Source of the DNA: Psychrobacter sp. JCM 18901
GTDB taxonomy: Bacteria > Pseudomonadota > Gammaproteobacteria > Pseudomonadales > Moraxellaceae
DNA length: 64,000 bases
NCBI RefSeq assembly: GCF_000586435.1
Contig: NZ_BAWH01000004.1
Span: 62,001 to 126,000 of the forward strand
Direction: 5' to 3'
Below, piece after piece: positions 51,697-61,583 of this stretch (its first letter is position 1; every line of letters begins with the position of its first letter). Below the pieces are notes generated by a model. The model searched no databases, was not told the DNA's origin, and was given only the letters and a program-made list of their open reading frames with translations. The position numbers were made by a program, and so were the translations under genes.

Positions 51697-52141
51697 TATT
51701 TTATTCTGTATGTACCTACATACAAATCATACCTTAATCTAAAAATATATCAGTAATAGCACTCGCCCTTGATGGCGATTTTTTTATGCCTATTCGATTT
51801 TATCTCTATATTATCTTTATAAGATTAAACAGATAGAGTTTGATAGCATCTTCAATACTAGATAATCCCCCAAATTTTTATCAACATTGCCTGTAGGTTT
51901 TCCTTAAGGCCTAGCGTGACTTTGTCTACTCTATTATTGTTTAGTAATTCTAATAAGTAAATAGACATGACGTTTTAAATGATGCATTATGCTTAAGTGT
52001 TATCACATCCATACTATTTAATAAAAATTATTTATTGGAGCAAGCATTGGCATAGAGGAAACTGACAGAAATTGTTATTAAGAACACTATTATTTTTTTA
52101 AGATGAATCGTTATTAATCTGCATTATTGAGGAATTGATTG
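51697..52141. other. 445-base gap between tRNA-His and the AraC regulator
   Basis: Begins with the palindrome TGTATGTACCTACATACA at 51707-51724, then the tRNA terminator. The rest is AT-rich with no gene or integrase remnant, so no sign of an island at the tRNA 3' end. Confidence 0.45.
51762..51785 (+). terminator. Terminator of the tRNA cluster
   Basis: TCGCC and GGCGA around a short loop followed by T7. Confidence 0.75.
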
Positions 52142-53077
52142 ATGGACGCACTGAGTGTATTGCTGCAAAACGTGCATTTATTTGAGACTAAGTATTACCG
52201 TCTAAATGGCACTGGCAATTGGTCTTATTCTATTACTAGAAAAGACACCATTTTATTTTACTTAGTAATGTCTGGCGGTTTTTGCATCGATGTTGGTAAT
52301 GGTTTACGAGAAGCTCGCGCTGGCGACATGATCATGATTCCGAATGCGCACAAACATGTGAGTTACGCACTCAATCACCATGGCGATGTTGCTGAGTCGC
52401 TTGATGAACTATTGAGCAATTGCCCTGAGCGTACACTTGATATCGATGGCGATGGAGACCCCAATTCATCTTTGATACTGATCGAATGTAAGTACGACAA
52501 AGAGATGATTAATCCTCTGTTGTCAGTACTGCCACCGATATTACCTGAACTCAATGATGCTGCTGACGGTCGGTTTGAAGTGATTGATGTAGAGATAAAG
52601 CTGCTAACACTAGAAGCTGAGCGTGAGCGTATGGGAAAAACAGCTGTAATCAATCATTGGGCAAGCATCATGATGATTGAGTGTTTGCGCGTCTATATTG
52701 AAAGCTTGCCTGAAGCCACAGAAAACTGGCTCAAAGCCATGAAGGATCCATTTTTGACTAAGGCGCTAGCCGCAATGCATGGGGCACCGGGTGAGAGCTG
52801 GACCATTCATCAGCTTGCCGAAGTGGCAGGGATGTCGCGTTCCAGCTTTGCACAGCGTTTCAAAGACACTGTTGGCATGCCGCCACTGACTTATCTGATC
52901 GATTACCGCTTACGATTGGCGGCACGCTATTTACGCTTACAGCAAAACAGTATTAGCCGTATCAGCGAGATGGTGGGCTACGCCTCAGATTCAACTTTTA
53001 GTCAGGCATTTAAACGTGTGTATGGTGTTTCGCCAAAAGCATACCGTCAGCAGTATCGACAGAACAATCTTGCATAG
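52142..53077 (+). CDS. AraC-family transcriptional regulator with cupin sensor
   Basis: 311 residues. The N-terminal half is a cupin-like effector domain (MSGGFCIDVGNGLREARAGD, MIMIPNAHKHVSY). The C-terminal AraC domain has two HTH motifs: WTIHQLAEVAGMSRSSFAQR and ISRISEMVGYASDSTFSQAF, ending FKRVYGVSPKAYRQQYR. The ligand and target genes are unknown. ATG 52142 has GAGGAAT upstream; the TTG immediately before it is not needed. It stands alone, with no divergent enzyme gene beside it. Confidence 0.9.
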   Translation: MDALSVLLQNVHLFETKYYRLNGTGNWSYSITRKDTILFYLVMSGGFCIDVGNGLREARAGDMIMIPNAHKHVSYALNHHGDVAESLDELLSNCPERTLDIDGDGDPNSSLILIECKYDKEMINPLLSVLPPILPELNDAADGRFEVIDVEIKLLTLEAERERMGKTAVINHWASIMMIECLRVYIESLPEATENWLKAMKDPFLTKALAAMHGAPGESWTIHQLAEVAGMSRSSFAQRFKDTVGMPPLTYLIDYRLRLAARYLRLQQNSISRISEMVGYASDSTFSQAFKRVYGVSPKAYRQQYRQNNLA

Positions 53078-53397
53078 CTTCAGTTGCTGTTTATTTAAGT
53101 TATTTAAGTAGAATCTCGACGATAAGCGCTAAGGTCATCTATATGTCCTTGGCGCTTTTTTTAGTTTGTGAATACATATTATTTTTAGATGTTGAACCAC
53201 TCATATCTATAAAATCTTTGTTAACTGGCTATGGCTATTTTAGTTAAGGGCAGCTGACATTGAGTCTGTGTTCAGGTATTATGGGTTGATGAGTCGTCGA
53301 GACAAAAGCGTTGATGTTGTAGCGCGTTATATGTCCTTATACGATAGGCATATAAAAGGATCGAGACGATGTTTATCTTCGCTGCTGATGGTATGTT
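53078..53397. other. 320-base gap after the AraC gene
   Basis: Contains the terminator at 53124-53162; the rest is promoter region of the next gene with nothing recognised. Confidence 0.4.
53124..53162 (+). terminator. Intrinsic terminator of the AraC regulator
   Basis: AAGCGCTAAGG and CCTTGGCGCTT form an 11-bp stem with one mismatch, followed by T7. Confidence 0.82.
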
Positions 53398-54458
53398 ATG
53401 ACTGAACCGACCGCAAAGCTAAATGCAGGAAGTAATGGCCAACAAGAGGCTGCTGCAACTGCTAAATCAGAAAGTAATGTTGATAAAAACACTGCTATAG
53501 AGAAACCGCATGTCAGCAAAAATGCGCCGAAAAATGAGTCGGTAGAGACACCTGATAAGGCGGCATTATTGACGATGTTTACTTTGTCAGATATCGAGGC
53601 GGTAGCAACTGAAGCAGTAATATCTGAGTCATCCGATAGTCTTACAGTAGCTGCAAAACCTGTGGCTCAAGAAACCAATGTTGCTACGCAGCGTGTTGCG
53701 CTTTATCGTGCTCAGCATGAGCGTACTCGACTGTTATATATGGCATCTGCCAATACGCGTCCTACTTATCTAGTACAAACCCTGAAGCCGCAATTCGCAG
53801 AATATCAGCAATATTTACTTGCGCAGCAGCTTGATAAGCGTGGGTTGATGGATACGGATACGCTCGAAAGACTCTGGCAGCAGCTGCATGTGTCGATGAC
53901 ATTATTGCAGATATCGTACGTCATATGCCTGCGCAGCAGCCCGCCGGTTGGCAACTGACGACTCAAGATGGTCGCAATCCATTGTGCTTTGCTACGGTCG
54001 GTAAATTAAAGTACGGCAAGCCAATTCGCGACCAAGGTAGTCTCAACAGTTATGTACTTGGGCACTTTGGCGTGAGTAGCTTTACCTACGATCGAGGCTA
54101 TTATATTGGTCATGTGGTTGGTTATTTATTCAGCTGTTATTATTGTGCTCACTTGTCGATTACTTATGGCGTCACAGCCCTTGGACAGCAAGTCGTGGCT
54201 GACTATGATTACGCCAGTCTTGAAACCCCGCATATGGTCAGATTATTACAAGGTCTTGACGGTTATTGCAAAAAACGCATTTATCAGTTGGCTGTCATCT
54301 GTGCGCGCTTGAGTGTTTTTGCGAGTGATAAACGTATTGAAAGAATGCTAATCGCTGAGGTTAATGACTTTGATAAAAAGCTACAGCAGCAGCATTTGGA
54401 TGTCTTATTATTACAAGGTTTGATGCCTGATAGTAATGACTCAACGCCACTTTTTTAA
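53398..54458 (+). CDS. Unknown protein encoded upstream of gspF (frameshifted)
   Basis: I do not recognise this family. The first 65 residues are polar and low-complexity (MTEPTAKLNAGSNGQQEAAA...), then a helical region (VATQRVALYRAQHERTRLLY, AEYQQYLLAQQLDKRGLMD) and a C-terminal domain with GRNPLCFATVGKLKYGKPIR, GVSSFTYDRGYYIGHVVGYL and LQGLDGYCKKRIYQLAVICA. A missing base near 53896 breaks the frame between WQQLHVS and DDIIADIVRHMP. Restored length is about 353 residues. No signal peptide. It ends 83 bases before gspF on the same strand, which hints at a link to secretion, without proof. Confidence 0.65.
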
Positions 54459-54541
54459 GCGTCACATGTCAAATTAATAAATTTCTATTAAGTCATTAAT
54501 TATCACTGTCTACTTGTAAGCTTCTTAGGATATCTGTTGCC

Positions 54542-55746
54542 ATGCCTGCCTATCATTTCAAAGCGCTTGATGACCACGGTGTTGTTCAAAAAGGCTTGCT
54601 AGAAGGGGACTCTGCGCGGCAAATTCGCCAGCAGCTGCGTGATAAGCAATGGACACCTGTTGAAGTCAATCCGGTCAATGACAGACAGAGTCAGAGCAAG
54701 AACCGCTACAAAAAAACCGTCTGCATACGAGTTGGCATTGCTGACACGTCAGTTGTCTGTATTATTGGCAGCGGGTATCCCACTTGAGGAAACTTTGGCA
54801 GCGGTTGCTAAGCAATCTCCAAAGACTCATATCAAATCCTTAATGCTTGCAGTGCGCTCACATGTCTTAGAAGGGCTCAGCTTAGCACGTGCTCTGCAAC
54901 AAGCCGCTAGCTTTCCGCCGTTATACATCGCTACGATTGCCGCAGGCGAAAAATCTGGTCATCTTGATCTTATCCTCAATCAGCTAGCAGACTACACCGA
55001 AAACCGCTTTGCGCTCCAAAAAAAAATCCAAGGGGCCATGGTCTATCCGATTGTCCTGATGGTAATGGCAATTGCGGTAATTATGGGACTGATGAGCTTC
55101 GTTGTGCCCAAAATTGTCAAAGTCTTTGAGCAATCTGAGCAAGCGCTGCCTCTAATTACTCAAATTGTTCTCACGCTATCGAATATCATTACTCAATGGT
55201 GGTGGTTAATATTATTGGTATTGGCAGGTACCGCATTTTTATTCTACCGTTTCGCCCAAACGCAAGCAGGTAAATTAACCATTGATAGCGTGGTGCTTAG
55301 ATTGCCGATACTCGCCAGATTGTCCAAAGGTCTGAATGCCGCGCGATTTGCCAGTACCCTGGCGATACTAGTACGCTCAGGAGTGCCACTGATTGAGGCA
55401 TTACATATTGGTGCTGCGGTCACGACCAATTTACATATCCAAAAAAACCATTATCACTGCGGCTGATAGGGTCACAGAAGGCTCTAGCTTGTCTAGCCAG
55501 CTAGAGAAATCTACTTACTTTCCACCGATGATGGTACAGATGATAAAAAGTGGAGAAAACTCAGGCGAGCTTGAAAATATGCTCAGCCGTGCCGCCAATA
55601 TGCAGGAGGCAGAAGCAACCAATTTTATCAGCACCTTATTATCATTACTTGAGCCTTTAATGCTGGTGTTAATGGGCGTAGTAGTTATGATTATTGTGAT
55701 GGCGGTTATGCTACCTATCGTCAATATGAACGATTTAGCAGGCTAG
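54542..55746 (+). CDS. gspF: Type II secretion inner-membrane protein GspF (two frameshifts)
   Basis: Polytopic platform protein of type II secretion. It begins MPAYHFKALDDHGVVQKGLL and has two copies of the T2SSF domain: ELALLTRQLSVLLAAGIPLE with AGEKSGHLDLILNQLADYTE, and ARFASTLAILVRSGVPLIEA with IKSGENSGELENMLSRAANM. Three membrane segments are visible. The A7 runs at 54710-54716 and 55441-55447 each need six bases (restoring YKKPSAYELA and TNLHIQKTIITAADRV). About 400 residues. gspG follows after 400 bases. Confidence 0.92.
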
Positions 55747-56147
55747 GTTCAGTCGCTAGCCTATGATTTATTATTTTTTTACGTATAGCTAGCTGCCAAT
55801 CTCCAAAACCTCTATTTAGTTCTCTTTTACTCTATTTATATCACCTAACTTGCTTGCTAAACCTTGGACTAGCTTTCTTAAGGTTTGCTTACTGTTGTAT
55901 ATTGTTGAACGAACGCTATTTTTGCTATGGCAAACACCAGCGCCGCGCTATATTAAGCATGGTTTAATAGTCATACATTTAGAGTCAGCTAACATTTGGC
56001 TTCGGCTAAAATAGCAAACCCAAATTCAAACTAGGTACAGCGCTGGATAAAAATAAAACCATGTTATAGTGACAATAGTTTCAGAGCTCATTGATATATC
56101 ATTGATGAGAGCTATGATAGAACGCCACTTTTACTATTTACATAACT
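55747..56147. other. 401-base gap between gspF and gspG
   Basis: AT-rich, no gene recognised. TTATAGTGACAATAG at about 56064 could include a -10 for gspG. Confidence 0.35.
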
Positions 56148-56709
56148 GTGATGACCAAAGCAATGACTATGACTGACAAACTCCAAGTAAGTATGACGCC
56201 AAAAAGTGCTATTCAAAATACGCAATCCCATCCGAATGTTGTAAATGACCAAAAGACTGTTTCTTCAGCTATGCAGCGCAGTGCGACAAAAAAAGTCTGG
56301 TCAAGTGGGATTCACTCTGATCGAGATTATGGTCGTTATTGTGATCCTAGCCATTCTTGCTGGATTAGTGGTACCAAAAGTAGTTGGTCAAAGTGATAAA
56401 GCCCGTGTGAAAACAACTGAAACGGCGCTTGCTACTGTCTCAAATGCGCTAGATATGTACAAGGTTGATAATTCACGCTATCCAACAACCGCTCAAGGTT
56501 TAGAAGCGCTTACGACACCGCCTGCTGATGCAAAAAACTATCCTGAAGGTGGGTATATTAAAGGTGGCTATCCAACCGATGGCTGGGAAAATGAGATGCA
56601 GTATGTTGCACCAGGTAGTGAAGGGCGACCTTACGATTTATTTTCGTTAGGTGCTGATGGTCAACAAGGTGGTGAAGGTCAAGATGCGGATCTTTATGCT
56701 CAGCTATAA
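56148..56709 (+). CDS. gspG: Type II secretion major pseudopilin GspG (frameshifted)
   Basis: The class III prepilin signature SGQVGFTLIEIMVVIVILAI is followed by the GspG body: TTETALATVSNALDMYKVDN, SRYPTTAQGLEALTTPP, GGYIKGGYPTDGWENEMQYV and DLFSLGADGQQGGEGQDAD with the calcium-site acidic residues. The A7 run at 56288-56294 separates a long polar leader (from an ATG at 56148, 56151 or 56163) from the pilin; six bases join SATKK to SGQVG. The leader of about 45-50 residues before the cleavage Gly is much longer than usual. A later start inside the second frame is possible. Confidence 0.9.
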
Positions 56710-56803
56710 GGCTTAATAACAGACGTATAGAGAACAAATTTTGATACTGATATAGCTTTGTAGAATGAAACATTCGTTCATCGATGCACTTTCAACAATT
56801 TAT

Positions 56804-56843
56804 AAATATCAACCAATATTCCCTTATTGGTTGATATTTTTTT
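56804..56843 (+). terminator. Intrinsic terminator of gspG
   Basis: A perfect 15-bp stem, AAATATCAACCAATA with its complement around a 6-base loop, followed by T-run. Confidence 0.9.
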
Positions 56844-56955
56844 ATCAGTAGATAAATCACCTACTGTTCAATACAAGCTTGATAGTCAGTGTTATAAATA
56901 TATCTAAGCGCTCGCCAAAACAGTCATCGAAAACTGCAATTAAAGGTACTCATCT

Positions 56956-57505
56956 ATGTCGATCCAAAAGTCTAATAAATACTTTTCTAAAAACCTTTAT
57001 AAATTGGTTCTAACCGTTGCAAGCACTTCATTAGTAACGGTTCTGTCAATGACATCGATCAGTGTACAGGCAGCAGGGTTAAATGACTTATTTAAAAATA
57101 GCTCCTCGGCAAAATCAAAGTTCTTACCAGTGGATGAAGCCTTTCAGGTGGTCAGCAATACCAAAGCGACTTCCAAAGGCACGCGGTTGTCGATCAGTTT
57201 TGAAATTACGCCAGGGCATTATGTCTATAAAGATAAGCTTACGCTGATCTTCCCTAAAGGAATAAACGCTACGCCGTTCACTTTTAATCAATCACCAGTA
57301 TCAATCAATGATCCGACCTTTGGTCAGGTTCCTGTATTTACACAAAGAAGCGTCATTGCAACCACGACACTGACGACCAGTAATGGTAAGGGAGCCAAAA
57401 ACGCGCCTATTATTATTGGTTGGCAAGGGTGTGCAACCGCTGGACTATGCTATCCACCAGAAAAAAATCAAAACCAAGATAGATATTGCTGCGACACGCA
57501 GATAA
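56956..57505 (+). CDS. Stand-alone DsbD N-terminal (alpha) domain protein (frameshifted at C-terminus)
   Basis: An exported protein (signal ending SISVQAAG) made of a single DsbD-alpha immunoglobulin-like domain. It is highly similar to the first 150 residues of the next gene: AAGLNDLF/AAGLGDLF, KSKFLPVDEAFQV, TRLSISFEITPGHYVYKDKL, FNQSPVSINDPTFGQV and GWQGCATAGLCYPPEK with the redox cysteine pair. The A7 run at 57461-57467 changes the ending; with six bases it is IKTKIDIAATRR, stop at 57505, 178-180 residues. It has no membrane or thioredoxin domain. It arose by tandem duplication. Confidence 0.82.
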
Positions 57506-57552
57506 ATAGCGAGCAGATTGATTAAAATATCGGTAATAATAGGTAGCCATTT

Positions 57553-59674
57553 ATGTCCATCAAGACATCACCAAAGTCTTCATCATTTAGCGTATCTACC
57601 CATTCGAAAAAAATCACATATTTTAGCGCTTGCTATCGCTAGTGGCTCATTGTTGACAGGTTTATCAGCAATATCAACGGTACAAGCTGCAGGGTTAGGC
57701 GACCTTTTCGGTAGTAGTGAAAGCTCGTCGAAGTCAAAGTTTTTGCCAGTGGATCAAGCGTTTCAGGTAAGTACAGATAGTACCCCTGTCAAATCGGGTA
57801 CGCGGTTATCTATTAATTTCGATATCACCCCTGAACATTACGTATATAAAAAACAAATTAAGCTTACGCTACCCGCTGGCGTGACGGCTGCACCTTTTAC
57901 CTTTAGCCAAACACCGTACTCAATAGATGACCCGACTTTTGGCAAAGTACTGGTATTTGATCAAGCCAACATGGTCGCTACCACCACACTGACGAACAAT
58001 AGTGGCAAGAGTATAGATGGTGCCGCTATCGTCGTCGGCTGGCAGGGCTGTGCAAAAGCAGGACTGTGCTATCCACCTGAAAAGATTAATACGACTGTCG
58101 ATATTGCAGCTGCATCGACGCAGGTATCAGCAGATAGTGCGAGCTCGACCGATTCAGAGAATAGTGCTACGGCGACACCAGAGGAAGCAAGCTCAACAGC
58201 TCTTGATAATACTTTGCCTGATGAGGCGCAAGCACTGACAGACGATGGGGCTATTGATTATGATCTCATTGATGACAGCGCTGTAGAGTATGATTCTTTA
58301 GATAGTAATGCAGCGACGAATACGATTTCTGCAGCAAATAGCAGCGTAACAGGCGAGACGGCCAATAGCGAAAACGCATCAAACAATAGTTTTGTTGATA
58401 CCGATCCTTTTGGTTTGGCTTCTCACCCTTGGCTGGCATTAGTACTATTATTTTTAGCAGGCTTAGGCTTGGCCTTGACGCCATGTGTGTTACCGATGTT
58501 ACCTATCGTGGCCAACATTGTAGCCCGCGAACAAAACCCAACGGTCAAACGCGGTGTCATCTTGACCACCAGTTACGCGATTGGGGTAGCGACTGCTTAT
58601 GGTATTTTGGGCGCTGTCATTGCAGTATTCGGTGAGTCTTTAGGTATTATTGGTTGGCTGCAGAACCCGATCATTCTCATCAGCTTTGCTATCGTTTTTA
58701 TATTGCTCGCGCTATATATGTTGGGGCTTTTTAGTATACGTTTGCCGCATACAATCAGTCGAAAGATGCAAGGCTTAAGCCAAGCAGGTGACAGTAAGCT
58801 TGGTAGTACAGGCGGCAGTTTGCTCGCTGGGTTTTTATCAGCGCTAGTCGTGTCACCTTGTGTTTCTGCACCATTATTTGGGGCATTATTAGCGGTTTCT
58901 ACCATTGGTAGTCCGTTGCTCGGCTTTGCCGCTTTATTCATGCTGGGTTTTGGTTTATCAGCGCCGCTTATTCTAATCGGTGCGACTCAAGGCAAGATTA
59001 TGCCAAAGGCTGGCGAGTGGATGAATTGGGTCAAGCAAGGCTTTGCTTTACTACTATTTGCCGTGGCACTGTTATTGATTGAGCGCGTGTTTATATCGCC
59101 AGTCATGCTTATGGTATGGGCATTGTGGTTTATGGTCGTGGCAACATGGGCATGGAGTTGGCTAGGTAAAGGTCGTATGCTGACCCAAGCATTGAGCCTT
59201 ATCGCTGGTATTTGGGCGGCTTGCCTAATAGTTGGCGCTGCATTGGGCAATGATGATAGCTTACATCCACTAGCGTCATTGGGTGCAGCACCGATGATGG
59301 TACAGTCAACGTCTGGTCAACCAGTGAATAGTGATAGCACCACTGATAAGACGATCACGACGCTTGCAGAGCTAGATGCCATTGTCGCAGCCAATCCGAA
59401 TGTCATTGTCGATCTGACAGCAGAGTGGTGTATTGAGTGCCGGATTATGGACAAGAACCTGTTTCATAATCGCCCAGCACAAATGCAAGGTTGGCAATTA
59501 GTGAAGCTTGATATCACTGAGACGACAGCAGACTCAAAAGCTGTGTTGTCTCGTTACCAACTCTTTGGTCCACCAGCGTTACTGTATTATATTGATGGTC
59601 AGCTAGTAAATCAGCAAGTGGGTGAGATTGGTCGCTCAGAGTTTGAGCAAACATTATCGGCGTTGAATAATTAA
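57553..59674 (+). CDS. dsbD: Thiol:disulfide interchange protein DsbD (frameshifted in signal region)
   Basis: Moves electrons from cytoplasmic thioredoxin to periplasmic partners such as DsbC. The N-terminal domain has the cysteine pair in GWQGCAKAGLCYPPEKI. After a 90-residue acidic linker come eight membrane segments with LTPCVLPMLPIVANIVAREQ and ALVVSPCVSAPLFGALLAVS. The C-terminal thioredoxin domain has DLTAEWCIECRIMDKNLF (CxxC is CIEC). The start is ATG 57553, with A7 57607-57613 needing six bases so that MSIKTSPK reads into SHILALAIASGSLLTGLSA. About 706 residues. It follows the alpha-domain paralogue by 47 bases. Confidence 0.93.
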
Positions 59675-60059
59675 TATTTAACAATTAACACTTAAGAAAC
59701 CAGTGTGATACTTCGAAAATTCTTAAGAATATTAAGAAGGCCAGTATACTAAGAAAAGTATGCTGGCTTTTTTAATGTCATTAAATTCATACTATAGAAT
59801 ATATATTAAGTATTTGTTATATAAGAGATTATATTGATAGGTGCTTATTTTAACTACCGATAAAGCTAGTATCGTGCTTATATTTTCATTACAATAAAGA
59901 AACAATGCAGCAGGGGCACTAATTGTCATTTTTTTCGCTCCTAATATCTGCGATTAGCTGATAGTCTCAGTCAATTCTATTTTAGCGATAACGCTAATGG
60001 CCATATTAATTACCTCATATACTCTGCTAGCGCTAATGCTAGTTAGATAAAGGACACTT
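59675..60059. other. 385-base gap between dsbD and pldA
   Basis: Contains the dsbD terminator. The remainder is AT-rich with the pldA promoter region; no gene seen. GCTAGCGCTAATGCTAG near 60025 is an imperfect palindrome. Confidence 0.4.
59740..59773 (+). terminator. Intrinsic terminator of dsbD
   Basis: GCCAGTATACT and AGTATGCTGGC form an 11-bp stem with one mismatch, followed by T6. Confidence 0.85.
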
Positions 60060-61508
60060 ATGTTTGCCCATACCATTACTCAGCGTCACCAACAGCCGTC
60101 TTACCAGAATGCGCATATGCCTCTTCGTATTGCAGTTGCGCTTGCGTTGAGTTGTACCGCGATACAAGTACAAGCTGCTGATGATTCTCAGACTTATAAC
60201 GAACTGCCAGCACCTGAAGCTGCGTTTGAATACGAGGATCTTGACCTATCACAGAGTCTTGATAACAGTGCGATATCTTCTGATACGAGTACACAAAGTG
60301 GCAAAATAATCAGCAAAGAATTTATTGCTCAGCAAGCCAAGCTGTTTTCTGAATGTACTCAAGTCCAGTCTAGTGCTGCTCGCCTCGCTTGTTTTGATAA
60401 GGTGGCTGAACAAGGTAAGACACCAAGCTATACCTCAACCAAACAACCAATCGATTTGGCAAAAACCTTTCAAAGTACGGTCTCAGGTAATCCAAAAGTG
60501 GTATTGGCTGAGTCTCAAACGGCGATGAGTGGGACAACAGTTGAAGATGCAGATATCATTTTGATGACCAGTCAGCAAACAGCAGCCAGCAAATTGAAGG
60601 CAAATGGCAACGTAGAAGTAGATGCTGAAACGAATAGCGAGGCACAAATTTTAGAAAATATAGGTGTCACTCAAACAGACATCGAAAAATTCTCGCCACT
60701 CAGTCTATCTTATGACCTAGACAAAAATAGTGAGCGTGGTACTTGGACGGTTAGACCATATCGACCGACATATCTGTTGCCATTATTTTATACTTTCGAT
60801 CCCAATTTGAATCCAAATACACCATCGCAAGAAACAGATCCTTTTGATTCTAATGATATACGCGAGACTGAATTAAAGTTCCAATTATCCCTAAAAACAA
60901 AAGTCGCAGAAGATTTGTTTGGTACCAGTGCTGATCTATGGTTTGGCTATACCCAAGAATCACATTGGCAAGTTTATAACGAAGACAACTCACGTCCATT
61001 CCGTGCTACCGATTATCAACCTGAAATATTCTTAACCCAACCTGTGACAGCAGATCTACCTTTTGGTGGACGTCTGCGTATGTTGGGCGCAGGTGCTGTC
61101 CATCACTCGAATGGACAAGATGATCCCTTATCACGTTCATGGAATCGTGCCTACCTCATGGCGGGCGCAGAGTGGGGCAGACTCTCAGTCATACCGCGTT
61201 TATGGGCTCGAGTAAATAACGAAAGTAGTAGTGATGACGATAATCCAGATATCGAAGACTACATGGGCTACGGTGATATCAAATTCTTGTATGATTTGCC
61301 GGCTGATCAGAGCATTAGCGGTACCTTGCGCTACAATCCAGGTACCAATAAAGGTGCTGCGCAAATCGACTATATCTATCCTATCTCAGAGAACGTTAAT
61401 GGTATGGTTCAGCTATTCCAAGGCTATGGCGAGTCGATCATTGACTATAATCATGAAAATACCTCTATCGGGTTTGGTATCGTACTGAATGATTGGAAGG
61501 GGCTTTAA
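60060..61508 (+). CDS. pldA: Outer-membrane phospholipase A
   Basis: OMPLA hydrolyses phospholipids misplaced in the outer leaflet. A signal peptide ends IQVQAADD. The catalytic motif is GAVHHSNGQDDPLSRSWNRA, His348 and Ser350, with the Asn and calcium-site residues nearby; the C-terminal barrel shows alternating strands such as GMVQLFQGYGESIIDYNH. 482 residues against about 290 in E. coli: an extra N-terminal region of about 190 residues lies between signal and barrel, including SECTQVQSSAARLACFDKVA, a Cys-pair motif of unknown role. Intact. Confidence 0.92.
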   Translation: MFAHTITQRHQQPSYQNAHMPLRIAVALALSCTAIQVQAADDSQTYNELPAPEAAFEYEDLDLSQSLDNSAISSDTSTQSGKIISKEFIAQQAKLFSECTQVQSSAARLACFDKVAEQGKTPSYTSTKQPIDLAKTFQSTVSGNPKVVLAESQTAMSGTTVEDADIILMTSQQTAASKLKANGNVEVDAETNSEAQILENIGVTQTDIEKFSPLSLSYDLDKNSERGTWTVRPYRPTYLLPLFYTFDPNLNPNTPSQETDPFDSNDIRETELKFQLSLKTKVAEDLFGTSADLWFGYTQESHWQVYNEDNSRPFRATDYQPEIFLTQPVTADLPFGGRLRMLGAGAVHHSNGQDDPLSRSWNRAYLMAGAEWGRLSVIPRLWARVNNESSSDDDNPDIEDYMGYGDIKFLYDLPADQSISGTLRYNPGTNKGAAQIDYIYPISENVNGMVQLFQGYGESIIDYNHENTSIGFGIVLNDWKGL

Positions 61509-61583
61509 TTTAGAAAGGACATCAATTTGAGAAAGGCTCTAATATAGGTGAAATTTATTATAAATTATGACAAATAATAGTCT

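Noticed and set aside
51441-51725. 94-codon minus-strand frame containing GAPGRIRTCGHLLRRE
   Set aside because: It is antisense to tRNA-Arg and tRNA-His. Peptides of this type are well-known false protein predictions over tRNA genes.
51697-52141. Integrated island at the 3' end of tRNA-His
   Set aside because: No integrase, no repeated tRNA end and no compositional change were found.
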